Part shown: positions 10,356 through 19,465 of the stretch, piece after piece | Layout of the letters: each line of letters begins with the position of its first letter | How positions within the stretch are numbered: position 1 is the first letter of the stretch | Assembly (NCBI GenBank): GCA_013373635.1 | Contig: JABXHN010000010.1 | Location: forward strand, 62,001 to 126,000 | DNA length: 64,000 nt | Source: Flavobacteriaceae bacterium | Lineage (GTDB): Bacteria; Bacteroidota; Bacteroidia; Flavobacteriales; Flavobacteriaceae | Direction: 5' to 3' | Translations under genes and position numbers: made by a program | The notes under the pieces: generated by a model | Told to the model about the DNA's origin: nothing | Database searches by the model: none | Seen by the model: only the letters and a program-made list of their open reading frames with translations

Positions 10356-11294
10356 ATGAGCTTTCTATTGTACCCCCTTTATGTCATTTTAGCATTTTTG
10401 CTATTGGCGTCCTTTTTTACAGTTAAACAACAAACTGCTGTTATCATTGAGCGTTTTGGTCGCTTTTTAAGCGTCCGTAATTCCGGTCTACAAATGAAAA
10501 TACCATTAGTAGATCGTATTTCTGGTCGAGTGAGTTTAAAGATTCAACAACTCGATGTGATTGTCGAAACTAAGACCTTAGACGATGTATTTGTCAAGCT
10601 AAAAGTTTCAGTTCAATTCGTTGTGATCAAAGAAAAGGTTTACGAGGCCTTTTACAAATTAGAATTTCCTCATGATCAGATAACTTCATATGTATTTGAT
10701 GTAGTTCGCGCCGAAGTTCCTAAGATGAAATTAGACGATGTGTTTGTTAAGAAAGACGATATCGCTATCGCAGTAAAAGGCGAATTACAAGACGCAATGC
10801 TCGACTACGGATATGATATCATTAAAACACTTGTAACGGATATCGATCCAGATGCACAGGTGAAGGCGGCGATGAATCGCATTAACGCTTCTGAAAGAGA
10901 AAAAATTGCTGCTCAATTCGAGGGTGATGCTGCTCGTATATTAATTGTTGAAAAAGCAAAAGCAGAGGCTGAAAGCAAACGTCTTCAAGGGCGTGGTATT
11001 GCCGATCAACGTCGTGAAATTGCTAAAGGGTTAGAAGAATCTGTCGATGTACTCAACAATGTGGGTATTAATTCTCAAGAAGCCTCAGCACTTATTGTAG
11101 TCACTCAACACTATGATACCTTACAATCGCTTGGAGAAGAAACGGATTCAAATTTAATCTTGCTTCCTAACTCTCCTCATGCCGCTTCAGACATGCTTAA
11201 CAATATGGTAGCCTCCTTTACGGCCAGTAACCAAATTGGAGAAGTGATGAAGGCTAATAAAAACAAGCGATCAAACGATAAAAACAAAGAGTAA
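10356..11294 (+). CDS. SPFH/band 7 (stomatin/prohibitin-like) membrane protein
   Basis: N-terminal TM followed by QQTAVIIERFGRFLSVRNSGLQMKIPLVDRI; A/E/K-rich coiled coil. Confidence 0.92.
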   Translation: MSFLLYPLYVILAFLLLASFFTVKQQTAVIIERFGRFLSVRNSGLQMKIPLVDRISGRVSLKIQQLDVIVETKTLDDVFVKLKVSVQFVVIKEKVYEAFYKLEFPHDQITSYVFDVVRAEVPKMKLDDVFVKKDDIAIAVKGELQDAMLDYGYDIIKTLVTDIDPDAQVKAAMNRINASEREKIAAQFEGDAARILIVEKAKAEAESKRLQGRGIADQRREIAKGLEESVDVLNNVGINSQEASALIVVTQHYDTLQSLGEETDSNLILLPNSPHAASDMLNNMVASFTASNQIGEVMKANKNKRSNDKNKE

Positions 11295-11295
11295 T

Positions 11296-12975
11296 CTAAG
11301 AATCTAGTTTAGCCCAAGTATCGCGAAGTCCAACTGTTTTATTGAAAACTAGTTGTTCGCTCGTACTGTCTTTATCTACCACAAAATATCCGATGCGTTG
11401 AAATTGAAAACGGTCTTCTACTTTAGCGTCCATTAATGAAGGCTCTACAAAGGCTTCGATTTCTTCGAATGAATTTGGGTTGACAAATTCCATAAAGTCT
11501 TTGTCTTTATGAGCGTCAGGTGTTGGATCTGTAAACAATCTATCGTAAAGACGAACTTTTACGCTCTTAGCGTGTGTTTTAGACACCCAGTGAAGTGTTC
11601 CCTTTACTTTTCGTTTAGAAGCTTCGCTACCACTCCCTGAGCGCGTATCAGGATCGTAAGTACAGTAAACCTTAGTAACATTTCCATCAGCGTCCTTATC
11701 ACAAGAAACAGCCTTGATGATGTATCCGTTTTTAAGTCGTACCTCTGAATCTAATTTTAATCTAAAGAACTTGCGATTTGCTTCTTCTTTAAAATCTTCT
11801 TTTTCGATATAAAGGTATTTTGAAAAAGGAACTTTTCTACTTCCAGCGTTTTCATCTTCTGGATTGTTTTCTGCTTCAATCCATTCTTCTTGGTCTTCTG
11901 GATAATTGGTGATTTCGAGAAGTAGTGGGTCTAAAACAGCGTGAACTCTATCAGCTGTCTTGTTGAGATCCTCTCTCACTGTAAATTCTAAGAGGGATAA
12001 ATCAACAACGTTGTCGCGTTTTGCAATTCCGATGGTATCGGCAAAGTTTCTAATAGACATCGGCGTATAACCTCTTCTTCGAAGTCCTGAAATAGTTGGC
12101 ATTCGTGGATCATCCCAACCAGAAACAACTCCTTGTTCCACTAATTGTAACAATCTTCTCTTGCTGACAACCGTATGTGAAAAGTTTCTTCTAGCAAACT
12201 CACGTTGTTTTGGTCTTAAATTTTCTGGAGTTACCACTTGATCTAAGAACCAATCGTAAAGCTCGCGATGCATCGCAAATTCAAGTGTACAAAACGAATG
12301 TGAAATGCTTTCTATATAATCACTTTCACCATGGGTCCAATCGTACATTGGATAAATACACCAATCATTTTTGGTTCGGTGATGAGATTTGTGAAGAATG
12401 CGATACATAATAGGATCTCTCATCAACATATTCGATGAGCTCATATCTATTTTTGCTCTTAGCACATGTTCACCTTCTTTGTATTTTCCTTCTTTCATCT
12501 CTCTAAAAAGACGAAGGTTTTCTTCAACTGTTCGATCTCTAAAAGGACTTGCGGTACCGGGTTCTGTAGGTGTTCCCTTTTGCTGTGCAATAGCCTCAGC
12601 ATTTTGACTATCCACATAGGCCTTCGATTGCTTGATGAGTTCCTCTGCCCAATCGTATAATTGTCCAAAATAATCAGAAGCATAGCACTCCTTATCCCAC
12701 TCAAATCCCAACCACTCAACATCTCTTTTGATGGCGTCTACATATTCCTGTTCTTCTTTTGTAGGATTGGTGTCGTCAAACCTTAAATTAACAGGAGCAG
12801 AATAACGCAATCCTAGACCAAAATTTAAACAAATAGAACTAGCATGTCCTATGTGTAAATATCCATTTGGTTCAGGTGGAAAACGAAAACGCAAACTACT
12901 CTTAGAGTAGTCTTTAGCTAAATCTTCTTCTATGATATGCTCTATAAAATTAAGCGATCGCTTTGTGGAACTCAT
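11296..12975 (-). CDS. glnS: Glutaminyl-tRNA synthetase
   Basis: RFPPEPNGYLHIGHA, HTVVSKRRL, GWDDPRMPTISGLRRRGYTP; start at MSSTKRSLNF. Confidence 0.96.
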   Translation of the reverse strand: MSSTKRSLNFIEHIIEEDLAKDYSKSSLRFRFPPEPNGYLHIGHASSICLNFGLGLRYSAPVNLRFDDTNPTKEEQEYVDAIKRDVEWLGFEWDKECYASDYFGQLYDWAEELIKQSKAYVDSQNAEAIAQQKGTPTEPGTASPFRDRTVEENLRLFREMKEGKYKEGEHVLRAKIDMSSSNMLMRDPIMYRILHKSHHRTKNDWCIYPMYDWTHGESDYIESISHSFCTLEFAMHRELYDWFLDQVVTPENLRPKQREFARRNFSHTVVSKRRLLQLVEQGVVSGWDDPRMPTISGLRRRGYTPMSIRNFADTIGIAKRDNVVDLSLLEFTVREDLNKTADRVHAVLDPLLLEITNYPEDQEEWIEAENNPEDENAGSRKVPFSKYLYIEKEDFKEEANRKFFRLKLDSEVRLKNGYIIKAVSCDKDADGNVTKVYCTYDPDTRSGSGSEASKRKVKGTLHWVSKTHAKSVKVRLYDRLFTDPTPDAHKDKDFMEFVNPNSFEEIEAFVEPSLMDAKVEDRFQFQRIGYFVVDKDSTSEQLVFNKTVGLRDTWAKLDS

Positions 12976-13061
12976 ATTCGTATATTTGAGTGGCAAAGAT
13001 AGGGATTCAAAAGGAGAAAATTTCATTAAAATACTCCTATCGAAAATTGTACTTTTACCGT

Positions 13062-13418
13062 ATGGGAAGAATTGATTTAAAAAATATTAGAGTATACGCT
13101 TATCACGGATGCTTAAAAGAAGAGACGGCTATTGGTAGCGATTATTTGGTGCAACTAAGTGTTGAAGCGGATCTATCAAAAGCATCTATTTCAGATGATC
13201 TCACAGATACTGTTGACTATGTCGATCTCAATGCTATTGTCAAACAAGAAATGGCGATTCCAGCTAAACTATTAGAATTTGTAGCAAAACGAATTGTGGA
13301 TCGAGTATTTAATGAACATTCGTTGGTAACTAAAATAAGTGTGGAAGTTGAAAAAATGAATCCTCCAATAGGAGGAGATGTTCAGGCGGTTTCAGTCATT
13401 CTTACTAAAAGCCGTTAA
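13062..13418 (+). CDS. folB: Dihydroneopterin aldolase
   Basis: IDLKNIRVYAYHGCLKEE, DTVDYVDL; start trimmed to MGRIDLKN. Confidence 0.9.
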   Translation: MGRIDLKNIRVYAYHGCLKEETAIGSDYLVQLSVEADLSKASISDDLTDTVDYVDLNAIVKQEMAIPAKLLEFVAKRIVDRVFNEHSLVTKISVEVEKMNPPIGGDVQAVSVILTKSR

Positions 13419-13420
13419 AT

Positions 13421-13453
13421 TTTGTTGGGAATTTAAAAAAACTATTAACTTTG
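13421..13453 (+). promoter_or_regulatory. Bacteroidota-type promoter for tRNA-Cys (TTTG / TAACTTTG)
   Basis: TTTG...TTG near -33 and perfect TAnnTTTG (13446-13453), 13 nt before the mature tRNA. Confidence 0.65.
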
Positions 13454-13465
13454 CAGCCTGTAAAT

Positions 13466-13536
13466 GGCATCGTGGCCGAGTGGCTAGGCAGAGCTCTGCA
13501 AAAGCTTGTACAGCAGTTCGAATCTGCTCGATGCCT
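13466..13536 (+). tRNA. tRNA-Cys (anticodon GCA)
   Basis: 7-bp acceptor GGCATCG/CGATGCC, anticodon loop CTGCAAA, T arm GCAG-TTCGAAT-CTGC; CCA not encoded. Confidence 0.95.
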
Positions 13537-13541
13537 CAAAG

Positions 13542-13565
13542 AACCCGTCAATCGACGGGTTTTTT
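13542..13565 (+). terminator. Intrinsic terminator after tRNA-Cys
   Basis: AACCCGTC-AATC-GACGGGTT hairpin followed by a T-run; overlaps the 3' end of the convergent lysE-like CDS. Confidence 0.8.
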
Positions 13566-14225
13566 ATGTTCTATAAGTTCTATTCCCTTTTCTATATTTA
13601 ATTGTTCTTTTGGTAAAAAACCTTTTACAATTAGAACTAAACCACATACAAATAAGATAATCCCGATCGTTTTCTTCAAAACAAAAATTCTTCGAAAGGT
13701 GAGTTTGGATTTGAGTTGCTTGGCTAGAACTACTTTAAAAATATCAGTAATAAAATACGTGGTTAAGATCGTTCCAAAAAACAATCCAATTCTACTGGGA
13801 TCATTGTCTAAGCTCGGTCCTGTTATAACCAATAAGCCCAACCAAAATATTAAGACCCCTATATTGACAAAGTTTAACAAAAAGCCTTTGATGATTAAAT
13901 GAAGATAATCGTCGTTTAAGGATTTAGGTCTAAAGTCTTTTAAACGTACTTTTTTTAGGTAAATCACCAATCCGTAAACCGATAAGATCACGCCTCCAAA
14001 AATAAAAACCGCCGGTAAATTAGTGAGTTGATCTAGAAGTTGATAGGAAGAAAAATACGCTAAAGCGATAAAGACAATATCTGCTAAAACAACCCCTAAA
14101 TCAAAGAGTAAAGCACAGCGAACACCTCTGATTACTGAGGTTTCAATAAGGACAAAAAACACTGGTCCTATCATAAAACTCAATAGGATGCCAATAGGAA
14201 TCGCTGCTTGTATATCTTCAAACAT
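13548..14225 (-). CDS. LysE family translocator
   Basis: IPIGILLSFMIGPVFFVLIETSVIRGVRCALLFDLGVVLADIVF, multiple TM. Confidence 0.82.
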   Translation of the reverse strand: MFEDIQAAIPIGILLSFMIGPVFFVLIETSVIRGVRCALLFDLGVVLADIVFIALAYFSSYQLLDQLTNLPAVFIFGGVILSVYGLVIYLKKVRLKDFRPKSLNDDYLHLIIKGFLLNFVNIGVLIFWLGLLVITGPSLDNDPSRIGLFFGTILTTYFITDIFKVVLAKQLKSKLTFRRIFVLKKTIGIILFVCGLVLIVKGFLPKEQLNIEKGIELIEHKKPVD

Positions 14226-14908
14226 CAGTTGTCCATTCTTTTGATAAAACCTCCAAAGAGTTTTTTCTCATCAACTTTTTTAGGGTTGCCATAAATCAAT
14301 ACCGTCCCTCCTGCTTTTACATTAGCATTGACGTAATCTGTTGCGTTAACCGAGGCGTTACCTCCAGCATTAACCGCTATGGTGGTAAAAGAAGATTTGA
14401 GATTTTCTCCTGAATAAATTCCTCCAGTATTGATAGTGATATCTTGTAGTTTAGTGGTTCCTCTTAATTTTACTTCTCCGTTAAAAAAAGCCTTAACTAA
14501 TAATTGATCGAGTTCTAAATTTGCTTCTATTAAAGCACTTTCATAAGCTTCTAATAAAAGTTTATCTTGGCTAATGGTTTCTTTTATCGATATAAAACTC
14601 TCATCATTAGCTTGAATAATTGAAAGAGGATCTTTGTAGTATAGTTTTACAAAAGTTTTATATCCTGAAAACAACTTAGAAATCTTCATTCGGATAACAA
14701 GTGTTCCTTTTTTATTTTCGATCTGAATATTGTCTTTTTCTTGACCACTGAGTTCGACGGCGTTTTTATCTGAAGCAATTAATTCAACTGCTAAGCCGTC
14801 ATAGGTTTTAATCTCATTAAAATCACCTAAATCTTGTGCAGCTCCAATTAGACTACTTAGAATAAATAGAACAAATAGACGATATGTTAGTCTCAATTGT
14901 AAACTCAT
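14225..14908 (-). CDS. Head GIN domain protein (DUF2807)
   Basis: Signal peptide, LVIRMKISKLFSGYKTFVKLYYKDPLSIIQANDES and GGxxxGxxL beta-helical repeats. Confidence 0.82.
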   Translation of the reverse strand: MSLQLRLTYRLFVLFILSSLIGAAQDLGDFNEIKTYDGLAVELIASDKNAVELSGQEKDNIQIENKKGTLVIRMKISKLFSGYKTFVKLYYKDPLSIIQANDESFISIKETISQDKLLLEAYESALIEANLELDQLLVKAFFNGEVKLRGTTKLQDITINTGGIYSGENLKSSFTTIAVNAGGNASVNATDYVNANVKAGGTVLIYGNPKKVDEKKLFGGFIKRMDN

Positions 14909-14942
14909 TGATGTCTTAAAGATAAAACTAAGTTACAAATCT

Positions 14943-17138
14943 TTAACGATCCGAAGCTTGGATAAGATTAAAATCCATTTGCCTTTTCTCTAGATTAGTT
15001 TGCTTGATACTTACAGTTACCTCATCTCCAAGTTGATAGGTTTTTTTAGTATTCACACCAATCATTGAATAGTGCAGTGGATCAAAAGTGTATAAATCAC
15101 CTGGTATATCTTTAATACGAACCATTCCCTCACATTTGTTTTCGATGATTTCAACATACATACCCCATTCAGTCACACCCGAAATAACACCTAAAAACTC
15201 ATCTTGATCTAAAGATTCCATGTATTTAATCTGCATATACTTGATCGATTCACGTTCTGCAGAAGTAGCCACAGCTTCCATTTTAGAACAGTGTTTACAA
15301 GCTTCTTCGATTACTTTTTGTTTTCTAGACTTAGCGCCATTTAAATAAAACTCTAAAAGGCGGTGAACCATTACATCTGGATAACGTCGGATCGGTGAAG
15401 TAAAATGGGTGTAGTATTCAAAAGCCAATCCATAATGACCAATGTTTTCAGTAGAATATTCCGCCTTAGACATGGATCGTATCGCAAGTGTATCTACTAA
15501 ATTCTGTTCTTTTTTTCCAACGACATCTTTGAGTAATTGATTGAGTGATTTACTCAAACTGAGATGGTCTTTTAAATTAAGACTGTGACCATAACGAGCA
15601 ACAACTTGGTTTAAAGCGGTTAGTTTATCTATATTTGGTTCATCGTGAACACGGTATACAAAGGTTTTTGGTGGATCTTGTTTTCCAATAAATTCAGCTA
15701 CTTTTTTATTAGCGAGTAACATGAATTCTTCAATGAGTTTATTAGCGTCTTTTGACTCTTTGAAAAAGACAGAGGTCGGTTGATTTTCTTGATTTAAATT
15801 GAATTTAACTTCGATCTTATCAAATGAAATAGCCCCAGAACTCATTCTCTTTTTTCTGAGTTTTTTAGCGAGTTTATCTAATGTAATAATCGCATCAACA
15901 AAAGTATCATCTACACTATAAGAAGAGGATCGAATCGAAATATGTTCTGGTATTTCATTGGACTTTGTTTCGATAATGTGTTGTGCTTCTTCGTATGAAA
16001 AACGCTCGTTTGAATCGATGACTGTTCTTCCGATCCACTGGTTTTTGATTTGAGCATTTTTATCGATAATAAATACGATCGAAAAAGTGTACTTTTCTTC
16101 ATTAGGGCGAAGTGAACAGGCTTGATTGGAGAGAATCTCTGGAAGCATAGGAACTACTCTATCTACTAAATAAACAGAAGTCGCTCTTGAAAATGCCTCA
16201 TCGTTTAACACGGTATCAAATTTTAAATAATGCGATACATCTGCAATATGGATTCCTATTTCATAATCTCCATTTTCTAAAGCAGTAAACGACAGCGCAT
16301 CATCAAAATCTTTAGCATCTTTTGGATCAATGGTAAAGGTAAGATCTGATCGCATATCTCTACGCTTTGCAATTTCATCTGCAGTAATGGAGGTGTCTAT
16401 TTGATCAGCGTATTCCAATACTTCTTTTGGAAATTCATGTGGTAATCCATAAGATGCTAATATGGAATGTATTTCTGTTTGATGTTCTCCTGGTTTTCCT
16501 AAAACTTCGATCACCTTTGCAGAAGGAGAGTCTGTTTTATCAGACCAATGTGTAAACTCAATAAGAACCTTATCACCGTCATTAGCCTTGTTTAAATCGG
16601 AAAGAGGCACGTAGAAATCCTTGTGTAACTTTGGATCAGAAGGTACAACAAAAGCAAATTTATCTTGTAAATCAACCCTACCTACAAATCTTGTTTTAAA
16701 TCGTTCTACAACACTAACTACTTCACCTTCAACTTTACTTCCTTTTCGTTGAGGGAATATGTAGACATTAACGATGTCTTTATTAAAAGCTTTATTGGTA
16801 TTTCTTCCAGAAATAAACACATCTTCATCTCTTCCTTCAATGCTTACATAAGCATTTCCTCTAGAAGTAATATCGATAACTCCTTTTTCGTATTTCTGAA
16901 AACTAGGTACTGCTTGATATTGACCCTTACGTACTTGTTTGACTGCATTTTTTTTCACTAAAAACTGAACTGCAGCAACCATTTGTCTCTTTAAAATCTC
17001 ATCCTGAAGATTGAGTTTATGAGCTATTTGTCTGTAAGTAAAGGATTTATTGGGAGCGTCATCTAAAAATTGCATTACTAATTTTGTAATCCCATTCTTT
17101 TGACTCGAATTCTTTTTATTTTTCTTTTTCTTTCCCAT
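14943..17138 (-). CDS. rnr: Ribonuclease R
   Basis: RNB motifs DFDDALSF, HIADVSHYL, HFTSPIRRYPDVMVHRLL, C-terminal S1 domain. Confidence 0.96.
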   Translation of the reverse strand: MGKKKKNKKNSSQKNGITKLVMQFLDDAPNKSFTYRQIAHKLNLQDEILKRQMVAAVQFLVKKNAVKQVRKGQYQAVPSFQKYEKGVIDITSRGNAYVSIEGRDEDVFISGRNTNKAFNKDIVNVYIFPQRKGSKVEGEVVSVVERFKTRFVGRVDLQDKFAFVVPSDPKLHKDFYVPLSDLNKANDGDKVLIEFTHWSDKTDSPSAKVIEVLGKPGEHQTEIHSILASYGLPHEFPKEVLEYADQIDTSITADEIAKRRDMRSDLTFTIDPKDAKDFDDALSFTALENGDYEIGIHIADVSHYLKFDTVLNDEAFSRATSVYLVDRVVPMLPEILSNQACSLRPNEEKYTFSIVFIIDKNAQIKNQWIGRTVIDSNERFSYEEAQHIIETKSNEIPEHISIRSSSYSVDDTFVDAIITLDKLAKKLRKKRMSSGAISFDKIEVKFNLNQENQPTSVFFKESKDANKLIEEFMLLANKKVAEFIGKQDPPKTFVYRVHDEPNIDKLTALNQVVARYGHSLNLKDHLSLSKSLNQLLKDVVGKKEQNLVDTLAIRSMSKAEYSTENIGHYGLAFEYYTHFTSPIRRYPDVMVHRLLEFYLNGAKSRKQKVIEEACKHCSKMEAVATSAERESIKYMQIKYMESLDQDEFLGVISGVTEWGMYVEIIENKCEGMVRIKDIPGDLYTFDPLHYSMIGVNTKKTYQLGDEVTVSIKQTNLEKRQMDFNLIQASDR

Positions 17139-17696
17139 TACTTACAAAACTACATCCTATAAGTTTTCAAACAACGAAAGGACTAAAATGTTATAAACAC
17201 TTTTAAATACAATTATTATTTTATTTTTTATTTAAATGCATTTTTTATGATTATAATAGTGTGTTAATAAGGTTGATAATAAACTAGAGTCTTTTTGAAT
17301 ATCAATATCTTTTTTAGTTTTTCAACAAGTTTTCATTTAATTAAAACACAATATATCAATTAGTTGATTTACTTATTAAAAGCTGTTCATAAGTTGTGTT
17401 GACAACTAAAATTTAATAAGTATTTTTAAAATAAGTGTCAATAATTACAGTTTTTATTCTGATAAAAAGTCAACAAACTTTCAAAAGAAAACAACTATAG
17501 ATACAAGAATAATTATATAAGGGAATTGGTTTTAAACAGGCAATTTTTTAAACCTCAAATTTTAAGTCTTTTTATTAACAAGACTGTTAATAGCTAACTG
17601 ATTGGTATGGTGAATATTAAACAATACTTATTAATAAGTATGTTTATAATGACATTTTAGTGAATAGTTGTAAATTTACCCTATAAATATCTACTT
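17139..17696. other. Candidate chromosomal replication origin (oriC): long, very AT-rich divergent intergenic region
   Basis: ~560 nt without convincing ORF between divergent rnr and rpiB; TTATNAACA motifs at 17191-17199, 17262-17270(-), 17384-17392(-), 17572-17580, 17641-17649(-); 16-bp palindrome 17625-17640; parS pair, mnmG and rnpA nearby. Confidence 0.5.
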
Positions 17697-18128
17697 ATGA
17701 AAATCGCTATTGGAAATGATCACGCTGGTCCTTCTTATAAGGAGGCAATCGTAAACCTATTAAAAGAAAGAAATATTGAAGTTATCAACTACGGAACCAA
17801 CTCAGAGGACTCTGTAGATTATCCTGATTTTATTCACCCTGTTGCTGAATCTGTAGCTACAGGAGATTCTGATTTAGGAATCATTATATGTGGTTCTGGA
17901 AACGGAGCGGCAATAACCGCAAACAAACACCAAGAAATTAGAGCTGCTCTTTGTTGGAATAAAGAAATAGTGGCCTTAGCAAAACAACACAACAACGCTA
18001 ATATTCTAAGCTTACCAGCCAGATATATTTCAATACCGCAAGCGCTTGCAATGGTTGAAACTTTTTTAGACACTGAATTTGAAGGAGGAAGACACCAAAA
18101 CAGAATTGATAAAATTCCCTGCGCTTAA
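17697..18128 (+). CDS. rpiB: Ribose-5-phosphate isomerase B
   Basis: IGNDHAGPSYKEAIVNLL, DYPDFIHPVAE, CGSGNGAAITANK. Confidence 0.95.
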   Translation: MKIAIGNDHAGPSYKEAIVNLLKERNIEVINYGTNSEDSVDYPDFIHPVAESVATGDSDLGIIICGSGNGAAITANKHQEIRAALCWNKEIVALAKQHNNANILSLPARYISIPQALAMVETFLDTEFEGGRHQNRIDKIPCA

Positions 18129-19025
18129 ATGGGACATCACCACCACCATAACAGAAGAGAATCTTCTTTAAAATGGTCTATTTTTTTAAATGTGATCATT
18201 ACAGCAGCTCAAGTGGTGGGTGGTATTATATCAGGTTCTTTAGCGCTTTTATCAGATGCTTTACACAACTTTTCTGATGTTATTTCTCTAATAGTCAGTT
18301 ATGTGGCTTTGCTTTTAGGTAAAAACGACGCGAGTCAAGACAAGACATTTGGTTATAAACGAGCAGAAATCATCGCTGCATTTGTCAACGCTTCGACCTT
18401 AATCATCGTAGGAGTGATGTTAGTCATTGAAGCGGTCGAGCGATTCATTAATCCTCAACCAATCAATGGAGGATTAGTGGTTTGGTTTGCTGTCTTAGGA
18501 ATTGCTGTGAATGGATTTTCTGTTTTGTTAATCAAAAGAGATGCTCATGTCAATATGAATATGAAATCAGCATACCTCCATTTGTTAACTGACATGTTAG
18601 CTTCTGTTGCTGTTCTCATTGGAGGAATATTGATGTATTTTTTTGACTGGTATTGGATAGATGCCTTACTTACTTTAAGTATTGCTTTGTATTTAATCGT
18701 AATTAGTTATAGCTTACTTGTAGACTCTACTCGGATCTTAATGTTATTTACTCCAAAAGACATCGATTTAGCAGCTTTAGAAAAAGACATTAAAACAATT
18801 GAACTGGTTAATAATGTTCATCATGTTCACGTATGGCAACTCAATGAAGACGAAGTTCATTTAGAGGCCCATATCGATTTTGATAAAGACATCAGTTTGA
18901 TTGATTTTGGAAACAAACTCAAGGAAGTGGAGCAGATGCTGTTAGAAAAATACAAGATCAATCACGTGACACTTCAACCTGAGCACGGATACGAAGAAGA
19001 GAAACCTCTAATCGTTCAAGACTGA
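18129..19025 (+). CDS. Cation diffusion facilitator family transporter
   Basis: GGIISGSLALLSDALHNFSDVISLIVSY; HLLTDMLASVAVLIGG; N-terminal His5 run. Confidence 0.95.
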   Translation: MGHHHHHNRRESSLKWSIFLNVIITAAQVVGGIISGSLALLSDALHNFSDVISLIVSYVALLLGKNDASQDKTFGYKRAEIIAAFVNASTLIIVGVMLVIEAVERFINPQPINGGLVVWFAVLGIAVNGFSVLLIKRDAHVNMNMKSAYLHLLTDMLASVAVLIGGILMYFFDWYWIDALLTLSIALYLIVISYSLLVDSTRILMLFTPKDIDLAALEKDIKTIELVNNVHHVHVWQLNEDEVHLEAHIDFDKDISLIDFGNKLKEVEQMLLEKYKINHVTLQPEHGYEEEKPLIVQD

Positions 19026-19465
19026 TGGATTTTTTAATTAAATCGTATAGTGAACTCACCAAAGAAGAGCTTTATGAGATGCTTCGATTACGAGCGGAGG
19101 TTTTTGTAGTAGAACAAGATTGTCCTTATCAAGATGTTGACAACAAAGATCAAAAAGCTTATCACGTCTTAGGATATGATCAAGATCATTTAGTTGCTTA
19201 TACCCGATTTTTTAAAGCGGGAGACTATTTTGATAAAGCATCTATCGGAAGGGTAGTAGTTAAACAATCACATAGAGGTTCTCAATTAGGTTACGAGTTG
19301 ATGAATGCTACTATTAAAGCATTAAAAGAAACGTTTTACACTAACAGTATCGAGTTATCTGCTCAAGAATATTTACTTGAGTTTTATAAAAAACTAGGAT
19401 TTAATCCAATAGGAGCAACCTACTTAGAAGACGGCATCCCACACCGCAAAATGATTAAAGACTAA
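19025..19465 (+). CDS. GNAT family N-acetyltransferase (ElaA-like)
   Basis: LRAEVFVVEQDCPYQDVDNKDQKAYHVLG, IGRVVVKQSHRGSQLGYELM. Confidence 0.92.
   Translation: MDFLIKSYSELTKEELYEMLRLRAEVFVVEQDCPYQDVDNKDQKAYHVLGYDQDHLVAYTRFFKAGDYFDKASIGRVVVKQSHRGSQLGYELMNATIKALKETFYTNSIELSAQEYLLEFYKKLGFNPIGATYLEDGIPHRKMIKD

Noticed and set aside
13378-13902. 174-aa plus-strand ORF
   Set aside because: Spans tRNA-Cys and its terminator and is antisense to the LysE-like gene; no recognisable protein features
15911-16102. Short ORF inside rnr
   Set aside because: Alternate-frame ORF within a strongly supported RNase R gene; the same reasoning applies to other 60-100 aa ORFs nested in pgk, lepA, dusB, katG, glnS and GH81
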